Counted from the first letter of the stretch, positions 44,352 to 57,001 are shown. The stretch is 64,000 nucleotides of DNA from Homarus americanus (GCF_018991925.1 NW_024742580.1:111001-175000); one strand, 5' to 3'. Numbers and translations are program-made. Notes: generated from the letters alone by a model not told the origin.

Positions 44352-45139
44352 CCAGCCTCGTCTTCTACAACTTTACCTGAAGCAGTTCCTAACAACAAAC
44401 TCCATGACCAGGTGTACACGAGGGTCACTGTTGGTGGTGGTACAACAGGAAGGCAGGGATGGCCTCATTAATATCACAATGTTCACTCGTGTAATAAACT
44501 AACAGGATTAGCGCGTGGGACCATATTACCTCTCACTCATGGTCACCCTATTAGTACAGTGGCCTCCAGGTGTGATGTTACCCTCTACAGTGCCTCCCTT
44601 GCTTATGTGGTACTGTGGCATTACTCGTGTGGCTAGTAGAGGGACCTGGTTGATAGCGCTGTTTCCTAGTTGTTGTTGTTGCCAGAATATGCATACATGT
44701 ATTAATATTTGGAGGAAGAGAAGACACAAGGAAAGGAGGGAGAGGTGGGAGAAGGAGAGGCAAGGGAAGGATGACCTATTTTCCAGTTATTATTGATATT
44801 GTTTTAAAAGTGTTATTATAACTTGCTTTAATATCAGTCTTATAACTAGTATTGTTTATCAAAAATCATGTTGATTATATGAACTTTACTCATTTTATAT
44901 ATTACGTATTTCAGGATTTATAGTTAATACTTAAAGTAGGGCGTAACATTACATTTGGGTACGTCAGTAACTGTACACGAGGGTCGAGTACTACCACCTT
45001 CACATGTACTATTTTGCAAAGTACATGTACTATATCAGACAGTGCAAGTAATAAGTGGACCACGAGGGGGTAAGTCTTGCCAGTAACTTGTCGTGGGAGA
45101 CGTGAGTGAGGCCATTTGCATGTTTTACCGTGTCAGGAC
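43041..45139. other. Unique AT-rich DNA with GA and CA tracts
   Basis: GA at about 43769-43795 and CA at about 44316-44350. The plus frame at 44515-44796 (MGPYYLSLMV..., Arg/Glu-rich end) has no recognised domain, and its C-terminal part is a purine-rich run. No gene is supported. Confidence 0.65.
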
Positions 45140-45210
45140 CACGCTCCAGTTGGCATATTGGTAGCCAGACGACCAGTAAGTTTCCATGACGAGGGTTCGA
45201 ACACTGCTTC
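45140..45210 (+). mobile_element. tRNA-derived SINE head (box A and box B)
   Basis: Box-A-like TGGCATATTGGTAGCC starts at 45151 and box-B-like GGTTCGAACAC at 45194. The 43-bp offset equals the box spacing of a real tRNA. The body does not form a clean cloverleaf, so I read it as a SINE or tRNA pseudogene. A TGACGTCA palindrome lies about 30 bp downstream (45231-45238). The open minus frame across it is coincidental. Confidence 0.5.
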
Positions 45211-45271
45211 ACAGATGTATTGTGGGGCCATGACGTCACATTAAGTCCTTTCTCTGCTGAGTATTAGTTTC

Positions 45272-45356
45272 AGGGCCACACCCTACCACCCACGGGCCAC
45301 ACTTCATCACCCACGGGCCACACTCCATCACCCACGGGCCACACTCCATCACCCAC
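45272..45356. repeat. 21-bp tandem repeat, four copies
   Basis: The unit CCCACGGGCCACACTCCATCA is repeated with minor changes. Confidence 0.9.
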
Positions 45357-46599
45357 CATCTGTTATTGATGGTGATGGTCGGCGACTCAATATTGGATGG
45401 AGATTTTTACCTTGAATAAACCCGTCTTCATATTTTCTCCTCTAAGATCCTAAAATATTACCAATTATTTATATATTGGTGGCCTTATGATAAAGCTTAA
45501 GTGAAGGGAAGATTTCAAGACGGTATTTAAGACTCGGTGTATGAGGAAGAAGACTCAGTATGGCTCCTGGCGCTAGAGAGGACATATGCATCCGGCTTAG
45601 TACTGCTCTACAGGCGCTCGTTATAGACGCCATAAGAACCTCCAGGAGTGTTTGAGTGTGAAGGTCTGAGAGGGAGAGAGGGATACACCAGGCTCGTCTA
45701 TCATGGTGTACTGGCAGCATGATGACCTATGATGACCCATGATGACCTATGATGACCTATAATGATAAGATGATGGGATATTTTTTTTTTGTCAACGAAG
45801 AGATGAGATTCTTGGGAGAGAAAGACTCAAAGACTCAACCTAACGAGGAAGTCTTTTGTGTTGGGTTCTCACTTTTGGAGGTTATGAGACAACAGAGGCT
45901 CTCAAAAGACCCACTGAGGTACAAATGTTTTTATGTCTGTCTGTATCTCATTATCTCTATTTAAAGTTCACAGTATCATACCTAGTGATGCATTATATTT
46001 GATTCCTTATCCACAGAACACAATAACTCATGTAATGGTGTATAAAATAGAAGTTAAATATGAAGCTAATAATTTGAAGCAACGTCGAGACAATGTTCCT
46101 ATACTGTGACTCCCTAATGACTGAAATAACAAACAGAAGCCAAATTATGAAAAATGAAGAATGTCAAGTGAAAAACAAGTGGAGTGAATGTATGGAGTGT
46201 ATAATTCCTGAATGTCGAGAGGCATGATTTTTCACAGACTGGTTAAATACCACCACAGACAATCACAGATCATTACACAACCACAGACCATTACAGAACC
46301 ACCACAGACAATCACAGACCATTACAGAACCACCACAGATAACCACAGACATATCAATACAACCATAAACTTAAAAAAATAAAACTTATCACACCACCTA
46401 ACACCATCCTACTTTGGACACGTATTTAGTAGCACCAACGAAGGAGTTATGATCCAATATCCCTCAAACCTGTACACAGAGACGTAATGTACTCTGGTTA
46501 TATCACATAGGGTTGGCATTACAAAGGTGAGCCTCTCCCAGGAGTACCAACTTAAAGGGGGCGAGCAACCGGAAAAACACCATTTCAGACAAAGAACAT

Positions 46600-46602
<3 letters not shown>
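45357..46602. other. Unique DNA with two small tandem repeats
   Basis: The 10-bp unit GATGACCTAT repeats four times at 45721-45762. A roughly 34-bp unit containing CCACAGACAATCACAGACCA repeats about three times at 46250-46350. No gene. Confidence 0.7.

Positions 46603-46655
<53 letters not shown>
46603..46655. repeat. CT microsatellite
   Basis: About 26 CT dinucleotides. Confidence 0.95.
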
Positions 46656-46657
<2 letters not shown>

Positions 46658-47302
46658 ATCTCATACATCTCACGTCTTTGACCTTTGCGAGGCTGATGGT
46701 TGAGGATTTTACCCGATTGTGGGAGACGATCGGCAGCCAAGAATTTTACCTTGTGATATAAAGCAAAGAGGTTCATCATGTATACTTATTTATGATATAT
46801 CCGATTACCCGATTACATGATAATATCGGGAGAGACATTTTACCATATAAATATTTCCGATGTATATGATATCAAAATAAATCAAAATACCACTTGATAT
46901 AGTACCAATTGCCTCGTTATATAAACATAGCAACTTAATATAAACCAGATGAAATAATACCAATAGATTCATCATATAAAGTCATAGAATGTATATAAAA
47001 CCAAGGAATGTATATAGTACCAAGAAATGTATATAAAACACCATTACTCAACACACGTACAACTGCTGATGGTTGATAGTGTGACCACAGGGAGTAAAGC
47101 AGAGAGACGTCTAGGACCATGTGGAAGGAACACTGAAAGAGTCCAACCATCACAGCAGTAAGAATGATTGAACGACGGCGAATGAAAGGAAGAATGTGTG
47201 TGTGTGTGTGTGTGTTCTTGATATCAAACATGTGACATTATAGCGTGTGATGTTTGAATGTTTGAAAGAGGAAAGGGAATAAATACACCCGAGAGACGGT
47301 CA
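46656..47302. other. Unique DNA, ATATAAA-rich degenerate repeat, GT tract
   Basis: ATATAAAACCAAGGAATGTA-like units lie at about 46970-47040 and GT at 47197-47214. The minus frame at 46935-47231 has no recognised domain. Confidence 0.65.
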
Positions 47303-47560
47303 CAAACACAGCGACGTGTTTCACCTGTCCTAGTCTCCTAAACAAACACAGCGACGTGTTTCACCTCCTCGTCTCCCAAACAACAAACACAGCGACGTGT
47401 TCCCTTCCTCGTCTCCGGCACAAATTACCGAGGGTCTGATGAGCTTCCTGGTGGTAAATGACCAATCGGAAGTTAGGTGAGATTACTCTTGTGTTGCCAT
47501 TGGTGGAGCCTCTTGTGTTGTCATTGGTGGGAGGCTTTTGTGTTGTTATTGGTGAGAGGA
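47303..47560. repeat. Two adjacent tandem repeats, the second carrying CCAAT boxes
   Basis: 47303-47417: three copies of a roughly 40-bp unit with AAACACAGCGACGTGTTTCA and CCTCGTCTCC, including ACACAGCGACGTGT-type partial palindromes. 47488-47560: three copies of a roughly 27-bp unit with TTGTGTTGTCATTGGTGG. Each has ATTGG, and a fourth CCAAT lies at 47462. Confidence 0.85.
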
Positions 47561-49154
47561 AGGTTCGGGTGAAAGACTAGTAACGAGACAAGTCCGGACC
47601 TTCCTCAATGCAGTCGTAAATTACAATCTACGGCTGTGTGAATCTTGACTCTCTTTCTTCACAGCGTAAATTGGGGGCCATTAATGTCGTGACCAAATGA
47701 TAAGAGTTAACCCTTTAAGTATGATGACTTTGACCCCCTCCCCCCCGTGTACAAGGTCATTTAGGAGAATAGTTCATCGTCATCAAAGGGTTAAGACATT
47801 GTTTTAAAAGGGTTAATAAGGAATAGAAGTCTCTATCTTTCTTGCTTTCTGTCTCAATCTTCCTTTCTTACTCTACAACCTATACTTTCTCTCTCTCTTT
47901 CTCTCTGTCTCTCTCTGTGTCTCTCTCTCTCACGACGACAAGACAAAGAAAACAAATGAGGAATACCAGAGAAGCACAAAGGCAAGATGATTATTCTTAT
48001 GAAAAATTTAATCAGAGGCGTGTGAGAAATTTCCCCTCAGAAATGTTGATTCATCAGTTGTGAGTGAGGGAGAAATGAGAGAGGGGAGAGGAGGGAGGTG
48101 AGGAGGAGGAGAGGGAGGTGAGGGAGGTGAAGGGGGCGTGAAGGAGATGAGGGGCGGAGATGAGGCTGAGTGAAAGGGGAGGTGAGAGGGTGAAGCTGAG
48201 AGAGGGGGTAGTGAGGGGGTGCTCAGGAACACACTGATGTACTGTACAGGGGTGGCCATAATTCCCTGAACACCTTGGCACTAAGTTCACATCTCTAAAT
48301 TCCCAGATAATTTATTTTTCATAATCTAATAAATTTCCCATATTATTCAGACGTAATTCAGAAAGTATCATCCACAAAATATAAACAAACTTATCTGACG
48401 CATAATCATCTGATGTTACTAAGTTTCTTGGGAATTTTGATCACATTTTAGGGAAGTTTGGGAGAATTTTAGGGAATTTTGGGAGAATTTTTTAGGGAAG
48501 TTAGGGGGAATTTTAGGGAAATTTTGGAGAAGTCTTAGGGAATTTGGGAGAAGTTTTAGGGAAGTTCTGGGGTACATGATGTGGAAGGGGAAGTTTTAAA
48601 GGCTTGGTGAACACGTTGGTAGGGAGTGTTCAGGGATATTTCGCTTCTTTATTGATACATACACGACCAAACAAGTTGTATCGTGAGGTGAAAATAATTA
48701 CTCACACAATGGAGGAAATACAATCACGGGTAAAGTATAAAGTGCAAAGTATAAGTATGATGTATCAAGTGTGTAAAGTGTAAAGTATAAGGTATAAGTA
48801 TGATGTTTTAAGTGTAAAGTGTGAACCTAAAGATACACAGTCAATCAGGCAATCGATCAAGGTAAAATCAACCACATTTCTTGCCACTATCACCAACTGT
48901 TTGAGGTCTTAAAGCTGACCTATAGAGGGACAATACTCACCATGGATCAAGGTCTCATTTATCGAGTCATCTGGTAACACTGGAGAGGTCACAGATATAT
49001 ATTATGGTGATGTGGTAAATAAGGTTTGGTTAGGTTAGGTTTTGATGAGAGAATTAACACATCTGGGTTATATTTCAGGGTACATAGGTTAGGTTAGTTT
49101 ATTAGTGGTGTATGTAATTTACTCTTGTGTTCTAGATTATTTGTATGAGATGCT

Positions 49155-49157
<3 letters not shown>
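47561..49157. other. CT, GGTGAGG and GGGAATTTT repeats with unique DNA
   Basis: CT at about 47888-47930; a GAGGGAGGTGAGG purine repeat at about 48062-48220; a degenerate AGGGAATTTTGGGAGAA repeat at about 48445-48575; an AAGTGTAAAGTATAAG repeat at about 48733-48830. No gene. Confidence 0.75.
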
Positions 49158-49207
<50 letters not shown>

Positions 49208-49737
49208 TTTTCTGTAATGGAAAGGAATTGAAAAGTTAATAACCTGTAAAAGAACAAAAGTTTTTTATTTGATTTTTTTTACCCATAAAATCAAATTGAT
49301 AATATTATTGGAACTGGATAAACATAAACAACAAAATATCGCATCTAATCATCCCTATCCGATCGTCAATTGTTTTTGTTATGTTTATTAATACCGTTGA
49401 AAGCCAAGGCGCTAATAGTATTGGAATAGAAAAAAAACAAACGCTTTTTAATCAACCACATATGAGCTTCAATCCCACAAGAGTGAGCTAGAGAGTATTA
49501 AAAGAAATTAGAAGAGAAAATTGCAGAATCCAGTTAATGGTCGCTTCGTATTGAAATGCAATTGACACAGTAAATACCCCCACCCCCCCACTTCACTCCC
49601 TTCCTCTTTGTTGTCTCTCACTCCTCCACTTCTCCCACCTCTTCTATTTATCCTTTGTTATTCACTAATTTTTCTTCTCTTCGTCTTTATCTTCTTTTTG
49701 TAATATAATTTGTGTTCGTTATCACGTCTAGGACCTC

Positions 49738-49769
<32 letters not shown>

Positions 49770-50283
49770 CTATCAGATAAGAATGTGTGGCCTGGCAGGA
49801 GCCATCCCAATTATTTCCGGATAAAAGGCGCAGTAACTCAGAGAGAGAGAGAGAGAGACATACATTATGGGGCTTCACAAATAACAGAATCAGCCAATCA
49901 GAAACATTTGCCCGACCAATGTTATCCTGGGAGAGTTATTGTGTTAACCACGTCTCCTCACACACACACACACACACGGAAAAAAGGGAACTAAAGAACG
50001 ATTCCAGGTACTTACAAAAACAAAAAACAAAAACACGCAAAAAAGAACAAATAAACATTGGTCTTCACGCCCCAACACTCCGTGGACCATAACTTTTATG
50101 TTTTATTGACTTTTATTACAACAGTGGTGAAAACACAGCCATTTATTACACCAATAAAACACAACAAATGTTTGACAACTAAATAAAATGGGAGGGAACA
50201 TTGACTGAACCTGATGCTGTTCATTGACAGGGAGATGGATTACTGTCCTCTCTACCTGTCTCTGTCTCTCTCTCTCTGTCTCT
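49158..50283. other. GA and CA tracts with unique DNA
   Basis: GA at about 49158-49203, 49741-49769 and 49841-49858, and a CA tract near 49960-49977. Unique AT-rich DNA between. No gene. Confidence 0.75.
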
Positions 50284-50400
50284 ATCAGTGCATCAGGTAA
50301 TCTCTCGCTCAATCTATTTCGTCTATTTATCGGTCTCTCTCTCTCTCTCTCTCTATCAGTGCATCAGGTAATCTCTCGCTCAATCTATTTCGTCTATTTA

Positions 50401-50459
<59 letters not shown>
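50284..50459. repeat. 71-bp tandem duplication ending in CT tracts
   Basis: ATCAGTGCATCAGGTAATCT and the following CGCTCAATCTATTTCGTCTA occur identically at 50284 and 50355, each running into a CT tract. The second CT tract is much longer (about 50406-50459). Confidence 0.93.
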
Positions 50460-50463
<4 letters not shown>

Positions 50464-51414
50464 CACTATAGTACCCCAGTTATGAGGCGAGACACCCAAC
50501 CTACTTTAAAAACAGTTCACGTTACACACTCCTAAGCCAACGATCCCACAGAGGGAAAAAAAAGTTCCTCGTTAAGTAAATTATTGCGAAACTTCTATAC
50601 CATCCTGAACCAGTGAGACGAGAGTAATCCAGGAAGACCAACTATCCCACCTATTCATCCATAGTCCCCTATCCTGGGTCTTAGGTAGGATAGGTAAAGG
50701 ATTCCGAGTGTTGGTTAGTGGGATGTTTTTATCTGAAGGAGTCCTACAAGGGGGGGATTTGGACCCATTTTTTGTGATAGGATTTTGGTATGTATGGTAC
50801 TGTGTGTTAAGGTTTAGTTTTGGTTTAGAGGTTTAATGTTGTATATGACACTGTTGTTTTTGGCATATAGATCACTATAGACTCAGATACAGACAGACAG
50901 ACACAGAGACACAGACACACAGACACACACAGGCTCAAAAAAAAAAAAGGATCTTGTCAACTCTGAATCGCTACAGTGTTCCGGTAACAAATGGTGTCCA
51001 GTTAACGAAGGCAACGTCACTCGAGCGATACAGTAAACCATTTCGTTGTGTGTCAGTATTTACGGCTTTCATTTCTACCAATTCGTTATAGTTTCATAAG
51101 TTTATAGATTTTTTAATATTAAAATTTCTTAATAAAATTTTCTAAAGAGTAACTTGGTGTTGTATATTTATTTTAACTTAACATTTGACAATTTTACGTC
51201 TAATATTGAACACTGTCGTTGCCTCATTTTGTCCCTCGCTCATCTCCACCTCCCTCACTCGCCTTCTCCTTCACCCTCACCTCCCTCACTCGCCTCCTCC
51301 TTCACCCTCACCTCCCTTACGCGCCTCCTCCTCCTCCCCTTCCTTCATGGCTCAGTACAGGTAAGACAGGTTCAAATCCATTAATTACATCAGGTGAGAG
51401 AGACCCGTGATAAT
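50460..51414. other. Unique DNA, CTCCTTCACC repeat and a tRNA-like motif
   Basis: A 30-bp unit with CACCTCCCTCACTCGCCTCC repeats about three times at 51240-51335. At 51348-51382, TGGCTCAGTACAGGTAAG and GGTTCAAATCC look like box A and box B, but only about 30 bp apart start to start. No protein gene. Confidence 0.6.
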
Positions 51415-53424
51415 GTGTGTGTGTGTGTGTGTGTGTGTGTGTTGCCTGAGCGAACAACTAGCATATTGGTGTGTTGCTTGAGAGAGCTATTGATGCCTTT
51501 CTCACTATATAGCTTGACTGAGGTGCTCTTGTTAGGTAGCTGGAGATATCAATAACAATTAGCACTACAGCTATGATTCTTGGCTATAATAGGTACTGCA
51601 CACTGTTGCCAGACACGGTAAAATCTTTCTCTAGATCTTCTGTTGACACCGAGATCTGTTTGCGTTGGTAATACTTCATCTTATGTGTTTTATTAATTAT
51701 AGAGTGTTATGGGAAACGTTAAAACTGATTGTGTTAAATTATCGAGGGTAATATTACATGTTGAAACTACTTGTGTTATATAATCATACACGTTACCGTT
51801 AACAGAAAAAAAACCCAGTTCTCTAACAGATCCGTTAACGGGAGATTAGTTGTTTATGGGAATGTTACAGTATTATGTATTATTACCGTATTAACTGTAT
51901 CTGTTATAGACATTCACACAGTTTGCTGTAATTGTTGTTGATAGATACACGCTACTGGAGTAAGTGATAACTCTCTTCGGGAACCAACTGCTGTTATCTG
52001 TTCAGTGTCTCAGTGAACATAGCATAGCATAGCATAGCGTAGCATAGCATAGCGTAGCGTAGCATAGCAAATGAATTCTCTTTTTGTAACAGATCAGATT
52101 CATTGTCTATTTGTATTTACACGTAACCGAGAGAGAGAGAGAGCCATAACTCGTCAGATGTGTGTGGGAACTTCTAAGGAGTGGCTGGAGAATATTGTGA
52201 AGTGTTACTCATGACACTCAGAGGCTCGGGGAATCAAGGGGGAGGCTGTGAGATGTAAGACTCTCCAAGAATAACAATGTCGAGGGAAGGAGGAGGAAGA
52301 GGAGGGGAGGGAGAGGAGGAGGAGGGGGGAGAGGAGGAGGAAGGGAGAAGAAGAGAGAAGAGGAGAAAGAAGAAGAGAAAGCCATACGAGACATCTGTTT
52401 ATATACCAAGTGATTACAAAAAGATTCCTCCGTTAAACTTTATCATTTGGTAAAACTAAACCAAGACGTTAACTGTATCTTCTAAAACTTGGAGGAGGGA
52501 GAGAAGAAGAAGTCTGGCTCAGCGTCATAGCACAAGCTAATAAAGTACAGTATAAAAGCTAAACTTCCTTTTACACCCAATAACAAACTTCTAACACACA
52601 AGCTTGGGAAATAAAACCCAGAGGCCAAGATTTATTATATGTTTGTATGTTAATTTGTCCCTCTAACTGGTTTCATGTGACTGCGTTAAACAGATTCAAG
52701 TTATAACTCTAACCTCGTAACTAAAATACCTCCATAATCACACTTGGGATTCTACCGTAGCTAAACACGTTCTCTGACAGCCAGTAGGTGAGAAAATAAC
52801 CTAAGTCACTTTGAGAATCAGGTCCCAGATACTTCCCCTGACGATATTGTTATGTTTATAGAAGCAGAAACACTTACGTCTTTACTCAAGTATTTTTACA
52901 GTGTGTTTTGGTGACCACACAAGTGAAGGAATTTTCTTGGCTTGACTTACTAAAACGGGCATAAAATACTTGTTATACGACACAAGAGAACATAAAACTG
53001 ATGCAGCTCGGTATAAGAATTCTCACCAGGGGATATTTTCTCAGATCACGTCTCTGTCATCTCACAAAACGTGTAAAACCACTGTCCATTGTCCACCTTC
53101 TCTCTTAACAACTATGAGATGATATTTATTATACTTCACCTTCGCTTATTATCATTACCTCTATCACTGACCTAGAGGAGGTAACACAATGATCCAGTTT
53201 GACAATGTGACCCATACTTAAGCTGGACTTAGAATAATACGAATCAAATTAAGAGTGTCAAGGTGTGTCGTCTCACGTGAGCCTAATATCACATACCACA
53301 TACAGGTAGGACAGGTCTGTATCCCCTCAGGGTCTGGAGAATTGTAAAACCTGATGAATTTTGAAGATATTCTGATCAAATTACCATTACGCTCACATAT
53401 CTTCCTCACACGCATTATGTCTTT
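51415..53424. other. GT tract, AGCAT pentamer array, GGA-rich tract, unique DNA
   Basis: GT at about 51415-51441; AGCAT/AGCGT pentamers (10 copies) at 52020-52069; a GGAGGAGGGAG purine tract at about 52285-52380. Otherwise AT-rich without a recognised gene. Confidence 0.75.
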
Positions 53425-53425
53425 G

Positions 53426-53457
53426 GGGATCGAACCGGTATAATAACCACTCCACCA
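53426..53457 (-). mobile_element. tRNA-like box A / box B, shortened
   Basis: On the minus strand GGTGGAGTGG (box-A-like, 53457-53448) precedes a perfect box-B-type GGTTCGATCCC (53436-53426) by only about 21 bp. A true tRNA needs about 44 bp, so this is a deleted SINE head or a chance match. Confidence 0.3.
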
Positions 53458-53962
53458 CCGCATACTAGTTAACATTAAAAAATAACATCACTAAATACTC
53501 ATTTTCATATCAACTTTATCAGATAAGTCTTCCATCTTGACCCCCTCACACCCCCCCTAACACACCCCCCCTAACACACCCCTAACACTAACACCCCTTA
53601 TCTTACCTTATCCATAATCCTGATAACACGAACTAAACTCCTGAACGACTTACCTGTTGAAGAGAAAGAAAAATAAAGGTGTTAATTATATCACTTCCAG
53701 GTAATCACAGAAGTCATTAAGGTGATCGACACAAGCCTCAGGTAATTGAACAGAAGATGGATACCTTTGTAAATGAGGTGACTTAACAACGTCAGGCTAA
53801 AATGAAGATAGAGTCAGGGAGAGTAACTATAGTCAGGGAGAATGAACAGAGTCAGGGAGAGTAACTATAGTCAGGGAGAATGAACAGAGTCAGGGAGAAG
53901 AGTGGAGTAACGAATGGGAGTTAAGAGGGATTATTGGTGGAGTAAAGGGAACTGGGTATGTG

Positions 53963-54030
<68 letters not shown>

Positions 54031-54660
54031 CTTTATACATATATGTATAAAATATGTATAAGAGTAACATGTATATCCTGGGCTATTGATGAAGCTGTAA
54101 TAGGTGACGAATAAAGGTCTCTCTCTCTCTCTCTCCCTCTCTCTCTTTCTCCCTCTCTGTCTCTTTCTCCCTCTCTCTCTCTCTCTCTCCCTCTCTCTCT
54201 TTCTCCCTCTCTCTCTTTCTCCCTCCCTCCCTCTCTCTCTTTCTCCCTCTCTCTCGACCTTCTGTACACTCGTGACTCGAAATCAAGTTGGAATTGTAAT
54301 TGGAAATCTATTTTTCTTTTCAGCTGTCAGTGGAGTGTTAAATATACCGTGGATATACGTGTGTGTGTGTGTGCGTGTGTGTGCGTGTTAAGTTGTTTTA
54401 TATAAGAGGGTATTGTCTATTTGGTACAACAGACAGACAGACAGACAGACAGATAGATAGATAAATATAGATAGATTGAGATATTGCCTAACCTAACTAA
54501 GCAAGGTGAGTTAACTATTCCTTCGCCGTAACACCTGGAACTATTACCTAAGTTAATTAAGGCGGACACCTGGATGGCATAGTGTTATAAAGTTCCACAA
54601 GGTCTCATTACCCTCAACGCCGATCAGTCAACATCTCTCTGTGTTGGTCTTGGGGGTCAC
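53458..54660. other. Simple repeats: CCCCTAACAC, 36-bp repeat, GT, CT, GACA
   Basis: CCTAACACACCCC units at about 53543-53600; a GTCAGGGAGAGTAACTATA / GTCAGGGAGAATGAACAGA pair repeated at about 53812-53900; GT at about 53967-54027; CT with TTTCTCCC interruptions at 54118-54255; GACA/GATA at about 54430-54468. No gene. Confidence 0.8.
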
Positions 54661-54747
54661 TATGTATGTATGTATGTATGTATGTATGTATGTATGTATG
54701 TATGTATGTATGTATGTGTGTATGTATGTATGTATGTATGTATGTGT
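54659..54747. repeat. TATG tetranucleotide microsatellite
   Basis: About 22 TATG units with one TGTG interruption. The Met-Tyr-Val-Cys frames are artefacts. Confidence 0.95.
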
Positions 54748-55508
54748 GTGTACGTGGCTTAAAAATACGTGAAGTCAGGAAGGTGGAAGCTGCACTGATT
54801 AATCTGATATTTATTATTACTTCTATCGGTATTACTATTATTATCATCATTAGTATTATAATTAATGTCTTCTCTACGTAGGAAACTCGTATCTTTTCTT
54901 TAAATTTCTCTGACCTGTGGGAAAAAAAAACTTCAATTGGAGCAAAAAAAATCATCATTCCTGCGCCATCTGTCGAGAAATTAATAAACTAAACAGTGGC
55001 ACAACCAATCAGATTACAGTGAGGGAATATTCAGCCAATGGCAAAACAGGAGAGGGTGTTGGCGTGTTTACCCTGAAGGACGAGGTCATCAATACTCACT
55101 CGGGACACAAGTTGTTGGGCTAATTGTCAACGAAACAAAACGTAATAACGCTTTTGTTCGTTTTGAATTAATAATTAAATTAAATCTGTTTTCGGGAATT
55201 AGTTATTAATATTTTTTAGTTATTTATGCTCGGTTAAATTGTTCAGTGTTCCGTTGCCTCGTTGTTGCCACCCGCTCTAATACTTCACTTGATATCGTTA
55301 CTGAAAATAATTCTTGCGTAATGAAAAAGTTTTATTTTATGTATCGTAACAATTTTACTCTTCTCTTCAGGTGATAATACAAGTAGCTGTAACTTAGAAC
55401 GATATAGAATGAAAATACAGAATAACGAACTTTTTTGAAATCTAGTTAAAAATATCTGAAAAAAATTAAAGGTATTGGACTGGTCGGTAAGCCAGATATA
55501 ACCTATTA
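54748..55508. other. Unique AT-rich DNA with CCAAT pair
   Basis: CCAATCAGATTACAG (about 55005) and CCAATGGC (about 55035) lie about 30 bp apart. No TATA box or downstream exon is evident. Confidence 0.6.
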
Positions 55509-55510
55509 TA

Positions 55511-55533
55511 CAGGGTGGTTCAAAAGTCCCGCC
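55511..55533 (+). mobile_element. Possible DNA-transposon terminus
   Basis: After a TA at 55509-55510 comes CAGGGTGGTTCAAAAGTCCC. A TA followed by CAGGGTG..(C/T)CAAAAGT is characteristic of terminal inverted repeats of mariner-related and similar arthropod elements. I see no matching inverted end within several kb and no transposase frame, so it would be a fragment. Confidence 0.4.
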
Positions 55534-56069
55534 TCACAGAGTAACATAAAAAAAAAATAATTTGTATACGGGTTATATTATTTATTTTCCGGCAATTTCA
55601 GTAAAAACAAACAAACATGATAATAACATTGTTTTAATTTGATGCATTTAACTATTAAGTATATTATTTTTATCAGTAGAAATATGTTCGTTATACTATG
55701 GGGGAGGAGTTTTGCTTCACTCTGTATGTGTGTACGTGTGTGTGTGTGTGAAACGAATAACACCAAGAAAAAACAAACGAAAAAAATAATCAACCTGAAA
55801 TTCATACCTCACTTGATATATATCATTGACAGGTAATTAGGGGGAGGTAATGAGTATGAACATAATTATCCGAGACAAAAATTAATAGCAGGAATTAAAA
55901 CAGATGATTTACGGGAAGGCGAGGTAAGGGAGGCGTGAAACATAGGTCACTGATCAATGGTATAGCTTGGAATTGAATCCTATGAAGGGGAGAGAGTCAC
56001 AAGTACTGTACCAGCCGCCACCACTCACCACACACGGCAAAGTAGGCAGGCAATGGACGCATCTTTTGT
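55534..56069. other. Unique AT-rich DNA
   Basis: A short GT tract lies near 55726-55749. No gene. Confidence 0.65.
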
Positions 56070-56270
56070 GGAGGAAAAACGGTATTTGGTGAGGCATGAG
56101 GGAGGAAAAAAAAACAGCATTTGGTGAGGAATGAGTGAGGAAAAAAACAGCATTTGGTGAGGAATGAGTGAGGAAAAAAACAGCATTTGGTGAGGAATGA
56201 GTGAGGAAAAAAACAGCATTTAGTGAGTAATGAATATAAAACGAATGAGGCTAAAAAGAGCATTTAATGA
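56070..56270. repeat. 33-bp minisatellite, about five copies
   Basis: The unit GAGGAAAAAAACAGCATTTG plus GTGAGGAATGAGT is best conserved centrally (56100-56220) and diverges at both ends. The Phe-Leu-Thr-Lys-Cys repeats on the minus strand are artefacts. Confidence 0.92.
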
Positions 56271-57001
56271 CGAAAGAACTGAGGGACGAGCTAACAACGG
56301 GAGTCCAGGTGAGTCTAGCCATAACGACGACTCATCAACGTGTGATTCCGGTGTCAGGGAAGTGATACTGACTCTGAATAAAAGAGACTCGGCTGGTTAG
56401 GGAAGTTGGCAAACCATTAGTGGAGAAGTTAAAGAGAAGAAGAAGAAGAGGAGACTAAGAGCCAAACTTTACTCTGGCTCTTGAGATAACTATGAGGAGA
56501 AGACTCACCAAAGATATTAAGAAGAGACTTAGAGCTGTGATTGAGGGAGGCGCGGCAGGGGGAGGGGGAGAGAAAGATCCACAATGGAACGACTAAGACG
56601 ATATACCCTTACCGAGTATCAGAGAGTAAATTATAACTTTCTTAAGGAGTCTGGTAAGTTTTTCTGGCGGATAGTTTCCATAACTTTGGTGGTGGTGGGG
56701 AATAGAAGATATACGATTGCAGTGGGAAGGTAAAAAAACAAAGGAACTCTCGACATCCTTAGTGAGGGAGGCGTGTCAGTAAGTTTCCCGGGGCGTAAGG
56801 GAACTACACGAGGGCAGTGTTAGGGGGTGATCCTCGGGTCAAGATGTAAGGAGAGACTTAATGGCGGGAGGAGTTATAACGAGCGTGAAGAGAGGAGAGG
56901 TGATGCTGGTGTAATTATCACAACAGATTACCTGAGTTGTGTGGTTTAACTCAGTGTCAGTAACCAGGTGAGATTTGCATACAATCATCCTCGTATGGTG
57001 T
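56271..57001. other. Unique purine-rich DNA
   Basis: GAAGAAGAAG near 56430 and GGGGGAGGGGGAGAG near 56555. No exon recognised. Confidence 0.6.

Noticed and set aside
44515..44796. 93-residue plus-strand frame MGPYYLSLMV and onward
   Set aside because: No domain or splice context, and the C-terminal third is a purine-rich Arg/Glu run.
53914..54114. Cys/Val-rich small protein
   Set aside because: Translation of a GT microsatellite.
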